A DNA stretch of 64,000 nt from Neorhizobium huautlense (GTDB taxonomy: Bacteria; Pseudomonadota; Alphaproteobacteria; Rhizobiales; Rhizobiaceae): NCBI RefSeq assembly GCF_002968575.1, contig NZ_PVBM01000002.1, forward strand, positions 1 through 64,000, written 5' to 3'. This document shows, piece by piece, positions 44,256 to 53,840 of this stretch (within the stretch, counting starts at the first letter, position 1; each line of letters starts with the position of its first letter). Below the pieces are notes generated by a model. It was not told where the DNA came from. It did not search any database and saw nothing but the letters and a program-made list of their open reading frames with translations. The translations under genes were made by a program, and so were the position numbers.

Positions 44256-45104
44256 ATGGTTGAAAACCGCCCCTTCCTGACCTTCCTCACCCACGCTTTC
44301 CTGATCCTGGGATTCGTTATTGTCGCTCTGCCGGTCTATGTCGCGATCATGGCGTCGACCCATGATATTTCGACACTGATGAGCGGTCCTGTTCCGCTCT
44401 TGCCGGGCTCGCATTTCATCGAAAACTACTCGACCATCCTGACCAGCGCCTCTGCTGCCCACGGCTTGCCCAACTACTCGCATATGGCACTGAATTCGCT
44501 GGTCATGGCGCTGGCAATCACGGTTGGGAAGATTTGCATCTCTATCCTTTCCGCCTTCGCGATCGTCTACTTCCGCTTCCCTTTCAGGCTTCTGGCCTTC
44601 TGGATCATCTTCGTCACCCTGATGCTGCCGGTCGAGGTGCGTATCATGCCGACCTACAAGATCGTCGCCGATCTCGGCATGCTGAACTCCTGGGCCGGGC
44701 TGACCATTCCCCTGATCGCATCGGCCACGGCGACTTTCCTGTTCCGCCAGTTCTTCATGACGGTGCCGGACGAGCTTTTGGAAGCGGCCCGCGTGGACGG
44801 AGCCGGGCCGTTGAAGTTCTTCCGGGACATTCTGCTGCCGCTCTCGCGCACCAATATCGGCGCGTTATGCGTCATCCTCTTCATCTACGGCTGGGTGCAG
44901 TATCTCTGGCCGCTCCTGGTGACCACGGATCCCGGCTACTACACGCTGATGATGGGCATGAAGCGCATGGTCACCGTTCAGGACGGCGTCATCGAATGGC
45001 ACCTCGTCATGGCAGGTTCGGTGCTTGCCATGCTTCCCCCCATCCTGGTCGTGGTCTTTATGCAGCGGTTGTTCATCCGCGGCCTTACTGAAACGGAGAA
45101 ATGA
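44256..45104 (+). CDS. ugpE: sn-Glycerol-3-phosphate ABC transporter, permease
   Basis: The second permease, 282 residues, six helices. The EAA loop is [27 protein letters not shown], and the start [19 protein letters not shown] and the end [13 protein letters not shown] match the family. It begins nine bases after ugpA and ends one base before the ugpC ATG, giving tight coupling. Confidence 0.96.
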   Translation: MVENRPFLTFLTHAFLILGFVIVALPVYVAIMASTHDISTLMSGPVPLLPGSHFIENYSTILTSASAAHGLPNYSHMALNSLVMALAITVGKICISILSAFAIVYFRFPFRLLAFWIIFVTLMLPVEVRIMPTYKIVADLGMLNSWAGLTIPLIASATATFLFRQFFMTVPDELLEAARVDGAGPLKFFRDILLPLSRTNIGALCVILFIYGWVQYLWPLLVTTDPGYYTLMMGMKRMVTVQDGVIEWHLVMAGSVLAMLPPILVVVFMQRLFIRGLTETEK

Positions 45105-45105
45105 C

Positions 45106-46206
45106 ATGGCCGGCATTCACATAGCCGAGGTTTCGAAGGTCTATGCCGGAGGCGTAAAAGCCGTGAATTCGGTGTCGATCGACATCGCCGACGGAGAATT
45201 TATCGTACTGGTCGGTCCGTCCGGTTGCGGCAAGTCGACACTTTTACGCATGGTCGCCGGGCTGGAGACGATATCGGGTGGTGAGGTGAAGATCGCCGAC
45301 CGCGTCGTCAACAACGTGGAGCCGGCCGATCGCGATATCGCGATGGTCTTCCAGAACTATGCGCTCTATCCGCATATGACGGTCTACAACAACCTCGCCT
45401 ACGGCCTGAAAAACCGCGGCACGCCCAAGGCGGAGATCGATGCCCGCGTGACGGAGGCGGCGCGGATGCTGGAGATCACCCAGTATCTCGACCGCAAGCC
45501 GCGCGCTCTTTCCGGCGGTCAGCGCCAGCGTGTGGCGATGGGCCGTGCGATCGTGCGCAAGCCGGCCGCCTTCCTGTTCGATGAACCGCTGTCGAACCTC
45601 GATGCGAAGCTGCGCGTTTCGATGCGCGGCGAGATCAAGCGCCTGCAGCGACGGCTCGGCACGACGTCGATCTACGTCACCCACGATCAGCTGGAGGCAA
45701 TGACGCTCGCCGACCGCCTCGTCGTGCTGAACGGCGGCAGGATCGAACAGATCGGTGCTCCTCTGGAGGTCTATCACGCGCCGGCATCCACCTTCGTCGC
45801 GAGCTTCATCGGCTCGCCGGCCATGAATCTCGTCAAGGGGGAGCTGCACGGCGACAAGCTGGCGATCGGCCCGTCGGTGATCGGACTCAACGGTTTTGCG
45901 CCCGCATCCGGCACCGTCACCGTGGGCGTCCGCGCCGAGGATATCCGGATTGCACGTGCGGATGAGGAGGCTCTGCCCTTCCGTCTGGAATATGCGGAGG
46001 AACTGGGCGCTCAGCGCCTTATCCACGGCACGGTGGGCGATCAGCAGATCACGGCGGCCGTATCGCCTGAACTCGAACTTGCGCCCGAGATGCAGATCGC
46101 CATCGACGCGAGCCGCCTGCATTTTTTCGCCGTCGACACCGGCAAGCGGTTGCCCGGCAATGTGCCGGCGGAGGCGAAACTTGCTCCTGTCGAGCCGGTC
46201 GCCTGA
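45106..46206 (+). CDS. ugpC: sn-Glycerol-3-phosphate ABC transporter, ATPase
   Basis: A 366-residue ABC ATPase of the MalK/UgpC type. Walker A is GPSGCGKST (38-46), the signature [19 protein letters not shown], Walker [16 protein letters not shown] and the switch His in [17 protein letters not shown]-terminal TOBE regulatory domain (about 235-350) is present; in MalK-type proteins it binds regulators. The ATG is one base after the ugpE stop. Confidence 0.96.
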   Translation: MAGIHIAEVSKVYAGGVKAVNSVSIDIADGEFIVLVGPSGCGKSTLLRMVAGLETISGGEVKIADRVVNNVEPADRDIAMVFQNYALYPHMTVYNNLAYGLKNRGTPKAEIDARVTEAARMLEITQYLDRKPRALSGGQRQRVAMGRAIVRKPAAFLFDEPLSNLDAKLRVSMRGEIKRLQRRLGTTSIYVTHDQLEAMTLADRLVVLNGGRIEQIGAPLEVYHAPASTFVASFIGSPAMNLVKGELHGDKLAIGPSVIGLNGFAPASGTVTVGVRAEDIRIARADEEALPFRLEYAEELGAQRLIHGTVGDQQITAAVSPELELAPEMQIAIDASRLHFFAVDTGKRLPGNVPAEAKLAPVEPVA

Positions 46207-46314
46207 CCGCCGTCCTGAAATCGGGCCGACCGCTAAAATTGTAGTGTCGGCCTGAACAGCCAGGTTACGCTTTGCGGCTATTGTTTCCCGGTCTGGGAAC
46301 TACAAGGGGGCAAT

Positions 46315-46818
46315 ATGAGCTGGCAAGTTCTTGCTGCGAGTGTGGCGGCCATGGCCGTTCGGCACAGATCCTACGAGCCGGAGCAGGCGCCTGTTAAAGC
46401 ATTTGTCGGCGCCTGTCCGGATTCTCTTGAAATGGCTCCGCTGCCGATCGAGCCCTCCTGGATTATCTCCGGCAATCCGCAGGCCCGTGCCGCCTCTCAT
46501 TCCAAAGCCGACGACCAATGCGCCGCGACGGGAGTATGGGACTGCACGGCCGGCAGCTTCCGCTGGTTCTTCGGCTGGGACGAGACGGTCGTGATCCTGG
46601 AAGGCGAAGTGCATGTAACCGCCGAAGACGGCACCGAGCGCACCCTGCGCAGCGGCGATGTGGCCTACTTCAAGGGCGGTACCTGGGCCACCTGGCAAAT
46701 CGACAACTATGTCCGCAAAGTCGCCTTCCTGCGCAAACCGTTCCCGGCGCCGCTCGCGATGCTCTATCGTCTCCGCAACATGCTGCGCCCCAAGGCCCAG
46801 GTCGGCCTGGCGGCTTGA
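46315..46818 (+). CDS. Cupin-domain protein (DUF861/EutQ-like)
   Basis: A 167-residue protein with a C-terminal cupin: GVWDCTAGSFRWFFGWDETVVILEGEVHVT, then GDVAYFKGGTWATWQI. The first motif's usual histidines are absent, so it may not bind a metal. An N-terminal hydrophobic stretch (SWQVLAASVAAMAV) is short and followed by RHR, perhaps a weak membrane contact. CAAGGGGGC precedes the ATG. It follows ugpC after 108 bases, with an imperfect hairpin (46224-46252) between. Confidence 0.8.
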   Translation: MSWQVLAASVAAMAVRHRSYEPEQAPVKAFVGACPDSLEMAPLPIEPSWIISGNPQARAASHSKADDQCAATGVWDCTAGSFRWFFGWDETVVILEGEVHVTAEDGTERTLRSGDVAYFKGGTWATWQIDNYVRKVAFLRKPFPAPLAMLYRLRNMLRPKAQVGLAA

Positions 46819-46893
46819 TATCGGTTTGATTGCCGTTGCCTTCGAGCGCCCGCCGTCCTACATCAGGCGGGCATTTTGTGAGGGGCTGAAGTC

Positions 46894-47844
46894 ATGGCAA
46901 AAATCCGCACCGTCGCGTTCCAGATGGACCATATCTCCAGCGTCAACATAGCCGGCGATTCGACATTCGCCATGGCGCTGGAAGCACAGGCGCGAGGCCT
47001 GGAGCTTTTCCACTATACGCCCGACCGGTTGACGCAGCGGGACGGCAGGATCTTTGCGACCGTCGAGCCGATGCAAGTCCGGGACGTGAAAGGCGACCAC
47101 TTCACGCTTGGCGAAAAGCAACGTGTCGACCTTTCGACCATGGACGTCGTTCATCTGCGTCAGGACCCGCCCTTCGACATGGGCTATATCACGTCGACTC
47201 ACCTGCTTGAGCGCATCCATCCGAAGACCCTGGTGGTGAACGATCCGGCCTGGGTGCGCAACTCGCCGGAAAAGATCTTCGTGACCGAATTTGCCGATCT
47301 GATGCCGGCGACCCTCATTTCGCGCGATCCGATGGAGATCGCCCGCTTCCGGGAGGAGATGGGCGATATCATCCTCAAACCGCTCTACGGCAATGGTGGT
47401 GCGGGCGTCTTCCATTCGGCGCGCGACGATCGCAACTTTACCTCTCTTCTCGAAATGTTCGGCCAGATGTATCGCGGCGAACCCTATATCGCCCAGGCCT
47501 ATCTGCCCGCCGTGCGCAAGGGCGACAAGCGGATCCTGCTGGTGGACGGCGAACCCGTGGGGGCCATCAACCGGGTGCCGGCCGAACATGACAGCCGCTC
47601 CAACATGCATGTCGGCGGGCGTGCAGAGCCGACCGAGATAACGGCGCGCGAAAGGGAGATTTGCGCTCGGATCGGGCCGGCACTGCGCGAACGCGGCTTC
47701 CTTTTCGTCGGTATTGATGTGATCGGCGACTATATGACCGAGATCAACGTCACGTCCCCGACGGGAATCCGTGAAGTCAAGAAGTTCGGCGGCGCCGATG
47801 TCGCAAGTCTGCTGTGGAACGCCATCGAAGCAAAGCGGGGCTGA
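46894..47844 (+). CDS. gshB: Glutathione synthase
   Basis: Joins gamma-glutamylcysteine and glycine with ATP to give glutathione. 316 residues, ATP-grasp fold: [25 protein letters not shown] at the start, [27 protein letters not shown] for nucleotide binding, [25 protein letters not shown] and [21 protein letters not shown] near the end. GAGGGG precedes the ATG. It supplies the thiol used by the two GST genes of this window. A long hairpin follows. Confidence 0.97.
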   Translation: MAKIRTVAFQMDHISSVNIAGDSTFAMALEAQARGLELFHYTPDRLTQRDGRIFATVEPMQVRDVKGDHFTLGEKQRVDLSTMDVVHLRQDPPFDMGYITSTHLLERIHPKTLVVNDPAWVRNSPEKIFVTEFADLMPATLISRDPMEIARFREEMGDIILKPLYGNGGAGVFHSARDDRNFTSLLEMFGQMYRGEPYIAQAYLPAVRKGDKRILLVDGEPVGAINRVPAEHDSRSNMHVGGRAEPTEITAREREICARIGPALRERGFLFVGIDVIGDYMTEINVTSPTGIREVKKFGGADVASLLWNAIEAKRG

Positions 47845-47873
47845 GTCTCCTTCTCGCGTTCGCTTTTGTTCCA

Positions 47874-47906
47874 GCGATGCAACCCGGTGCAACCGAGTTG
47901 CATCGC
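47874..47906. repeat. Near-perfect 33-base palindrome after gshB
   Basis: GCGATGCAAC, C, CGGT, GCA, ACCG, A, GTTGCATCGC: a 14-bp stem with one mismatch and a three-base loop. It lies 30 bases after gshB and 123 before comM. No T-run follows, so termination would be Rho-independent only weakly. It may be an operator or an mRNA-stabilising structure. Confidence 0.6.
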
Positions 47907-48028
47907 AAGCGCGAATTTGTTCCCTTAATGTTCTTGTATTTCCGCTGATCCTATGTCAGGTTGCAATCGCTGGCGCGGAAAGCGTGTATCGCTGACGCTC
48001 CGGACATGATGTTTGGGGGCAGGGTCAC

Positions 48029-49564
48029 ATGGTTTCGCGCGTCAGCACGGTTGCATTTCAGGGCATAGAGGGCGTTCCGGTCGACGTGCAGGTCATGGTC
48101 GGCCCGGGCAAGATGAACATGCATATCGTCGGCCTGCCGGATAAGGCTGTGGCCGAAAGTCGGGAGCGGGTGCAGGCGGCTCTGCACGCTTCAGGGCTTG
48201 CGATGCCGCCGAAGAAGGTGACGGTCAATCTTGCGCCGGCCGATCTGCCCAAGGAGGGCTCGCATTACGATCTGCCGATCGCGCTCGGGCTGATGGCGGC
48301 TCTCGGGGCTATCCCCGGCGATGCGCTGACCGACTATGTGGTTCTCGGAGAACTCAATCTCGATGGCACTCTGGCGCCCGTTGCCGGGGCTCTTCCGGCC
48401 GCTATCGGCGCCAATGCGATCGGCAAGGGCCTGATCTGCCCGGCGGATAGCGGCGCGGAGGCCGCATGGGCCGGCCCCGATATCGATATCCTGGCACCCC
48501 GCAGCCTGATTGCGCTCGCCAACCATTTCCGCGGCACGCAGGTGATCTCGCGGCCGCAGCCGGCAATCCGCGTGCTACCGGCCAACCTGCCGGATCTGGT
48601 GGACATCAAGGGGCAGGAAAGCGCCAAGCGCGCGCTGGAAGTGGCCGCCGCCGGAGGCCACAACCTCCTGATGGTCGGCCCGCCCGGATCGGGAAAGTCC
48701 ATGCTTGCCGCCCGGCTGCCATCGATACTGCCGCCGCTTTCGGCGGTCGAGCTTCTGGAAGTATCGATGATCCATTCGATCGCCGGCCAGCTTTCCGGCG
48801 GCAAGCTTTCGGATCGCCGCCCGTATCGCACGCCGCATCACTCCGCCACCATGGCGGCTCTGGTCGGTGGCGGCTTGCGCGCCAGGCCGGGCGAGGCCTC
48901 GCTTGCCCATCATGGCGTACTCTTCCTGGACGAATTTCCGGAATTCTCGCCGCAGTCGCTCGATGCGCTACGCCAACCGCTCGAAACCGGCGAATGCATC
49001 ATCGCCCGCGCCAATCACCGGGTCTCCTACCCGGCCAGCATTCAGCTTGTCGCGGCCATGAACCCCTGCCGTTGCGGAATGGCCGGCGAACCGGGACACA
49101 CCTGCGCCAGAGGCCCGCGTTGCGCTGCCGACTACCAGGCCCGCATTTCCGGGCCGCTGATGGACCGCATCGATATCCGCATCGATGTCCCAGCGGTTTC
49201 TGCGGCCGATCTTATCCGTCCCATGCCGGCGGAAAAGAGCGCTGACGTCGCCAGGCGCGTCGCCGCGGCGCGTGAAAGGCAGCGGGAGCGTCTGGAGCAT
49301 GCCGGCTATCCGGCCATCCTCACCAATGCCCGGTGTTCCACGTCGTTGATCGAAAAATTCGCTGAGCCGGATGCAAGCGGCCTGCAATTGCTGCGGGATG
49401 CGGCGGAGAAATTGAAATTCTCCGCCCGCGGTTATCACCGGGTGCTGAAGGTCGCCCGTACGCTCGCCGATCTCGACGACAAGGATACGGTCGGCCGCAT
49501 CCACTTGGCCGAAGCCATCTCGTACCGCATGGCCGGCGAGCGGCTGGCAACCGCGGCGGCGTGA
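48029..49564 (+). CDS. comM: YifB/ComM-family Mg-chelatase-like AAA+ ATPase
   Basis: A 511-residue AAA+ protein; ComM is a hexameric branch-migration helicase that helps integrate DNA during natural transformation. An N-terminal LonC-like domain (about 1-170: SRVSTVAFQGIEGVPVDVQVMV, PADLPKEGSHYDLPIALG) precedes the Mg-chelatase core with Walker A GPPGSGKSM (about 216-224), Walker B LFLDEFPEF and the CGMAGEPGHTCARGPRC cysteine cluster. The C-terminal domain ends near ISYRMAGERL. GGGGGCAGGG precedes the ATG. Many non-competent bacteria carry it. Confidence 0.95.
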   Translation: MVSRVSTVAFQGIEGVPVDVQVMVGPGKMNMHIVGLPDKAVAESRERVQAALHASGLAMPPKKVTVNLAPADLPKEGSHYDLPIALGLMAALGAIPGDALTDYVVLGELNLDGTLAPVAGALPAAIGANAIGKGLICPADSGAEAAWAGPDIDILAPRSLIALANHFRGTQVISRPQPAIRVLPANLPDLVDIKGQESAKRALEVAAAGGHNLLMVGPPGSGKSMLAARLPSILPPLSAVELLEVSMIHSIAGQLSGGKLSDRRPYRTPHHSATMAALVGGGLRARPGEASLAHHGVLFLDEFPEFSPQSLDALRQPLETGECIIARANHRVSYPASIQLVAAMNPCRCGMAGEPGHTCARGPRCAADYQARISGPLMDRIDIRIDVPAVSAADLIRPMPAEKSADVARRVAAARERQRERLEHAGYPAILTNARCSTSLIEKFAEPDASGLQLLRDAAEKLKFSARGYHRVLKVARTLADLDDKDTVGRIHLAEAISYRMAGERLATAAA

Positions 49565-49583
49565 CGTTGCACGGCGGAGGGCC

Positions 49584-50552
49584 CTAGGCTCCGAGCCCTT
49601 CAAAAAGCGCGGTCGAAAGATAACGTTCTGCAAACGAGGGTATGATGACCACCAGGTTCTTGCCGGCGTTCTCCTCGCGGCTGCCGACCTTGACGGCGGC
49701 GACGAGGGCTGCACCGGAGGAAATGCCGACGGGCACGCCCTCCAGTCTGGCCACCAGGCGGGCCATCTCCATGGCCTCCGGGCCGTTGACGGTGACGATC
49801 TCGTCATAGATCTTCGTGTCGAGGATCTTCGGCGCGAAACCGGCGCCGATACCCTGGATCTTGTGCGGACCCGGCTGGCCGCCGGAAAGCACCGGAGATT
49901 CTTCGGGCTCGACGGCGATGACCTTGAGGTTGGGGTTGTAGCCTTTCAGCACCTGGCCGGCACCGGTGATCGTACCGCCGGTGCCGATGCCGGAAACGAA
50001 GATATCCACTTTTCCGTCGGTGTCGTTCCAGATCTCTTCGGCGGTCGTCTTGCGATGTATTTCCGGATTGGCGGGGTTTTCGAACTGCTGCGGAATGATC
50101 GCGTCAGGCAGCGAAGCGGCGAGTTCTTCCGCCTTGGCGATCGCGCCCTTCATGCCTTTCGGGCCTTCGGTCAGCACCAGTTCCGCGCCGAGCAGTGCCA
50201 GCATCTTCCGGCGCTCGATCGACATGGTTTCCGGCATGGTCAGGATCAGTTTGTAGCCCTTCGCGGCAGCGGCGAAGGCAAGTGCAATACCGGTATTTCC
50301 GGACGTCGGCTCCACCAGCGTCGTCTTGCCGGGGGCAATCTTGCCTTGGTCTTCCAGGCTCTCGATCATCGCCACGCCGATGCGGTCCTTGACGGATGCG
50401 ATCGGGTTGAAGAATTCCAGCTTGGCCAGGAGATTTGCCTTGACGTCCTTCTCCTTGGCGAGTTTGTCGAGACGCACGATCGGCGTATCGCCGATGGTTT
50501 CGGTAATCGAGGAATAGATCTTGCCGCGGCCCGGCTTTCTGGTCTCTGACAT
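49584..50552 (-). CDS. cysK: Cysteine synthase A (O-acetylserine sulfhydrylase)
   Basis: Makes cysteine from O-acetylserine and sulphide using PLP. 322 residues, fold type II: the PLP lysine is Lys 55 in IASVKDRIG, substrate loop [11 protein letters not shown] (about 81-91), and the PLP-phosphate loop [12 protein letters not shown]. It converges on comM with 19 bases between stops. It provides cysteine for gshB and other thiols. Confidence 0.97.
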   Translation of the reverse strand: MSETRKPGRGKIYSSITETIGDTPIVRLDKLAKEKDVKANLLAKLEFFNPIASVKDRIGVAMIESLEDQGKIAPGKTTLVEPTSGNTGIALAFAAAAKGYKLILTMPETMSIERRKMLALLGAELVLTEGPKGMKGAIAKAEELAASLPDAIIPQQFENPANPEIHRKTTAEEIWNDTDGKVDIFVSGIGTGGTITGAGQVLKGYNPNLKVIAVEPEESPVLSGGQPGPHKIQGIGAGFAPKILDTKIYDEIVTVNGPEAMEMARLVARLEGVPVGISSGAALVAAVKVGSREENAGKNLVVIIPSFAERYLSTALFEGLGA

Positions 50553-50682
50553 GGTGCTCTCCCTGAGTTTGAGGGAGAAGGTAGGGCTTGTGCCGGTCGA
50601 ATGCCAGCAACGTCACACCGGTGGAGGCGAGAAATCGAAATTTTGTTCCACGAGAAGGCGGAACCCGAAAATGGCGTTGCGG

Positions 50683-51153
50683 TCAAACGCCGGTCGAGCC
50701 GAAGCCGCCGCTGCCCCGCGCGGTGGCGGTCGCCTCGGCAATCTCCGCGATCCGTGCCTGGGTCACAGGTGCCACGACCAGCTGAGCAATCCGCATGCCG
50801 CGCGTGATCACGAAATCTTCCTCGCCGAGATTGATCAGCAGCACCTTCACTTCGCCGCGATAGTCGCTGTCGATCGTGCCTGGAGTGTTGAGGCAGGTAA
50901 TGCCGTGCTTGAAGGCGAGACCGGAGCGCGGCCGCACCTGCATTTCGAACCCGTCTGGAATTTCGAAGATGAAGCCGGTCGGGACCAGTACCCGCTTGCC
51001 CGGCGGGATTGTCAGCGGCGCATCTTCAGCCACCGCCGCACGCACGTCCATTCCGGCCGCCCCGGAAGTCTCGTAGGACGGCAGGTCCATGTCCATGCCA
51101 TGCGGCAGGCGGATGAGGCTGAGCTTGGGCGCGGAGGGGGTGTGCATGTTCAT
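50683..51153 (-). CDS. dut: Deoxyuridine 5'-triphosphate nucleotidohydrolase
   Basis: Hydrolyses dUTP to dUMP, keeping uracil out of DNA and feeding thymidylate synthesis. A 156-residue trimeric dUTPase with all five motifs: [54 protein letters not shown] and [13 protein letters not shown] 51153 or 51147 could be used. coaBC, a frequent neighbour of dut in alphaproteobacteria, is here about 9 kb away. It is divergent from prfC. Confidence 0.97.
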   Translation of the reverse strand: MNMHTPSAPKLSLIRLPHGMDMDLPSYETSGAAGMDVRAAVAEDAPLTIPPGKRVLVPTGFIFEIPDGFEMQVRPRSGLAFKHGITCLNTPGTIDSDYRGEVKVLLINLGEEDFVITRGMRIAQLVVAPVTQARIAEIAEATATARGSGGFGSTGV

Positions 51154-51243
51154 AAGGTATTACTTTGTCCCCGTAGCCGGCGGGTCAATTGCAATGGCGG
51201 GCTTTAATCGCTAGATACGCCGGCAATTCACAGGATTTATGTC

Positions 51244-52827
51244 ATGCCCGAGACTATTGCCGAGGCGGTTGCCCGCCGCCGCACATTCGCGATCATTGCC
51301 CACCCGGACGCCGGCAAGACGACGCTGACCGAAAAGCTGCTGCTTTTCGGCGGCGCCATTCAGCTCGCTGGCGAGGTCAAGGCGAAGAAAGATCGCATCC
51401 AGACCCGGTCCGACTGGATGAAGATCGAGCGGGAGCGCGGCATCTCGGTGGTCACCTCGGTGATGACCTTCGAATATGGCGGCAATGTCTTCAACATTCT
51501 CGATACCCCCGGCCACGAGGATTTCGCCGACGACACCTATCGCACGCTGACCGCGGTAGACGCGGCCGTCATGGTCATTGACGCGGCAAAAGGTATCGAG
51601 CCGCGGACCCTGAAGCTCTTCGAAGTCTGCCGCATGCGGGACATCCCGATCATCACCTTCGTCAACAAGATGGACCGCGAAAGCCGGGACCCCTTCGAGA
51701 TTCTCGACGAGGTCGAGGAGAAGCTGGCGCTCGATACGGCGCCGGTCACTTGGCCGATCGGCCGCTCCAAGACCTTCTGCGGTTCCTATCATCTCGCCGA
51801 TAACACGGTGCGGGGATCGGACACGGAAGTGAAGCCGACCAAGGTCAATGGCCCGCAGTCGGTTGCCGATCGCCTGCCGGAAAACGAACGGGCGGCTTTC
51901 ATCGAGGAAACGGAACTCGCGATCGAGGCCTGCAGGCCTTTCGATCGACAGGCCTTCCTCGAAGGCCATATGACCCCGGTGTTCTTCGGCTCTGCCTTGC
52001 GCAATTTCGGCGTCCGCGATCTCATCGACGCGCTGGGAGATTTTGCCCCGCCGCCGCGCGACCAGGTCGCCGACATCCGCAAGGTCCACGCTGCCGAAGA
52101 CAGGATGACCGCCTTCGTCTTCAAGATCCAGGCGAACATGGATCCGAACCATCGCGACCGCATCGCCTTTGCGCGCGTCTGCTCCGGCAAGCTGGAGCGC
52201 GGCATGAAGGCGCGGCTGGCGCGGACTGGAAAGCAGCTTGGTCTGACGGCGCCGCAGTTCTTTTTTGCTTCGCAGCGTCAGTTGGCAGACACCGCCTATG
52301 CCGGCGATGTGGTCGGCATCCCGAACCACGGCACCCTTCGTATCGGCGATACGCTGACCGAAGGTGAGCCGCTGGTCTTCCAGGGCGTGCCGAACTTCTC
52401 GCCGGAAATCCTTCGCCGCGTGCGGCTAGAGGATGCCATGAAGGCGAAGAAGCTCAAGGAAGCCCTGCAGCAGATGGCTGAAGAAGGCGTCGTGCAGCTC
52501 TTCTCGCCGGAAGACGGTTCGCCCGCCATCGTCGGCGTCGTCGGCGCGCTGCAGCTCGACGTATTGAAGGAGCGGCTATCGGCCGAATATGGTTTGCCGG
52601 TCTCGTTCGAGATGTCGCGCTTCTCGGTCTGCCGCTGGATCTCCTCGGATCAGCCGGCCGATCTTGAAAAGTTCCTCACCGTCAAGCGCGGCGACATCGC
52701 CCGCGATCTGGACGGCGATCCGGTCTTCCTGGCGCAGGATGCCTTTTCCCTGCGCTACGAAGCAGAGCGCTATCCGAGCATCAAGATGGTGGCCATCAAG
52801 GAATATCATGTCGCCAAGGCGGCGTGA
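51244..52827 (+). CDS. prfC: Peptide chain release factor 3
   Basis: A translational GTPase of 527 residues that removes RF1/RF2 from the ribosome after peptide release. G1 is AHPDAGKTTLTE (about 19-30), then DTPGHEDFADDTYRTL (G3) and FVNKMDRESRDPFE (G4), followed by EF-Tu-like domain 2 and the RF3 C-terminal domain with EDGSPAIVGVVGALQLDV. RF3 is scattered in distribution among bacteria, so its presence is a useful marker. It converges on the RidA gene. Confidence 0.97.
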   Translation: MPETIAEAVARRRTFAIIAHPDAGKTTLTEKLLLFGGAIQLAGEVKAKKDRIQTRSDWMKIERERGISVVTSVMTFEYGGNVFNILDTPGHEDFADDTYRTLTAVDAAVMVIDAAKGIEPRTLKLFEVCRMRDIPIITFVNKMDRESRDPFEILDEVEEKLALDTAPVTWPIGRSKTFCGSYHLADNTVRGSDTEVKPTKVNGPQSVADRLPENERAAFIEETELAIEACRPFDRQAFLEGHMTPVFFGSALRNFGVRDLIDALGDFAPPPRDQVADIRKVHAAEDRMTAFVFKIQANMDPNHRDRIAFARVCSGKLERGMKARLARTGKQLGLTAPQFFFASQRQLADTAYAGDVVGIPNHGTLRIGDTLTEGEPLVFQGVPNFSPEILRRVRLEDAMKAKKLKEALQQMAEEGVVQLFSPEDGSPAIVGVVGALQLDVLKERLSAEYGLPVSFEMSRFSVCRWISSDQPADLEKFLTVKRGDIARDLDGDPVFLAQDAFSLRYEAERYPSIKMVAIKEYHVAKAA

Positions 52828-52833
52828 TTTCCG

Positions 52834-53220
52834 TCAGGCAGCGGCGATTATCTCGATCTCCACCAGCCAGTCGTCGCTCAGCGTTTCGACGACGATGGCA
52901 GTCGTCGGTATGCGGCGGTTTCCGAGTGCCGCGAGGCGTGCATTCTGGTTCGCCTCCACGTACGCCGCGTCGCGCAGATAGCTCGTCAGCCGCACGATAT
53001 TGTCCGTGCCCATATGCGCTTCGGCGAGGATCCGCTTCAGGTTTGACCAGATCAGCTTGAGCTGCATATCAAGGTCTGTTCCGGCAATGCCCGCTTCATC
53101 GAGGCCCATCGTCCCGCTGACGAAAAGCAAGCGCTCCGGCTGGCGCACCTCCATGGCATGTACGTAGTCGGGCGTAGCGGCATAGACACCCTCTTGTGGA
53201 TTGCAGACGATCATTTCCAT
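52834..53220 (-). CDS. RidA-family protein
   Basis: A 128-residue trimeric Rid-family protein. RidA enzymes hydrolyse reactive enamines and imines released by PLP enzymes such as threonine dehydratase. PERLLFVSGTMGLDE, QLKLIWSNLKRILAEAHM and NIVRLTSYLRDAAYVEANQNA fit, but the arginine of classical RidA (in RVP) is in the segment NRRIPTTAIVVE. ATG 53220 has AGGAG six bases upstream. It is divergent from the Lrp gene and near a threonine dehydratase gene, a matching set. Confidence 0.87.
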   Translation of the reverse strand: MEMIVCNPQEGVYAATPDYVHAMEVRQPERLLFVSGTMGLDEAGIAGTDLDMQLKLIWSNLKRILAEAHMGTDNIVRLTSYLRDAAYVEANQNARLAALGNRRIPTTAIVVETLSDDWLVEIEIIAAA

Positions 53221-53302
53221 CTCGGTCTCCTCTGGAATTTTATCTGGAATTGAGGCAGTTTCGCCGAAGATTATTCGCCAGAAAAGCAAAGGAGGCGGCT
53301 GG

Positions 53303-53830
53303 ATGGAAAATACAGAAGACATTCGGCCGAAGCGGCGGGGGCCACTCCCGCTCGATCCCTTTGACCGAAAGATATTAGGCGCACTGGCTGCCGATGCCGA
53401 TCAAAGCTATGCGGCGCTCGGCGAAAAGGTAGGGCTTTCGCCGCCCGCGGTGCACGAGCGGGTCAAGCGATTGAAGCGGGCAGGCGCCATCCGGGATATG
53501 GTAGCCCGGCTCGATGGAACTGCTGTCGGCAAGCCGCTGACAGCCTTCGTGCATGTGGAGGCGGCCGGCTGGGGCAAGAGCGAGCGTTTGATGCAGCTTG
53601 CCCGCTTTCCGGAGGTGGAAGAGATGCACTCCGTCGCTGGCGACGCGAGCGTGATCTTCAAGGTTCGGATGGAAAGCCCGCAGGCGCTGGAATTCCTGCT
53701 TGGGCAGATCCATTCGGTGCCGGGCGTACGCGGCACGAAGAGCTATATCGCGCTTTCCACCTATCTGGACCGGCCGGTCCAGGCGGAGGTCACGACCGAC
53801 TGGCCGGGCGTGCCTCTTCCGCCGGAATAG
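53303..53830 (+). CDS. Lrp/AsnC-family regulator
   Basis: A 175-residue regulator: N-terminal winged helix-turn-helix (LDPFDRKILGALAADADQSYAALGEKVGLSPPAVHERVKRLKRAGAI seen in two halves at about 16-62) and a C-terminal RAM ligand-binding domain (KPLTAFVHVEAAG ... MHSVAGDASVIFKVRM ... VPGVRGTKSYIALS). AAAGGAGG precedes ATG 53303; the frame is open to 53201. It is divergent from ridA and converges on the threonine dehydratase gene with a 10-base gap. Amino-acid-responsive control of either neighbour is likely. Confidence 0.93.
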   Translation: MENTEDIRPKRRGPLPLDPFDRKILGALAADADQSYAALGEKVGLSPPAVHERVKRLKRAGAIRDMVARLDGTAVGKPLTAFVHVEAAGWGKSERLMQLARFPEVEEMHSVAGDASVIFKVRMESPQALEFLLGQIHSVPGVRGTKSYIALSTYLDRPVQAEVTTDWPGVPLPPE

Positions 53831-53840
53831 GTGCCGGCGT

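Noticed and set aside
46224-46252. Hairpin after ugpC (GGCCGAC ... GTCGGCC)
   Set aside because: Only seven pairs with a 15-base loop and no T-run; too weak to call a terminator by itself.
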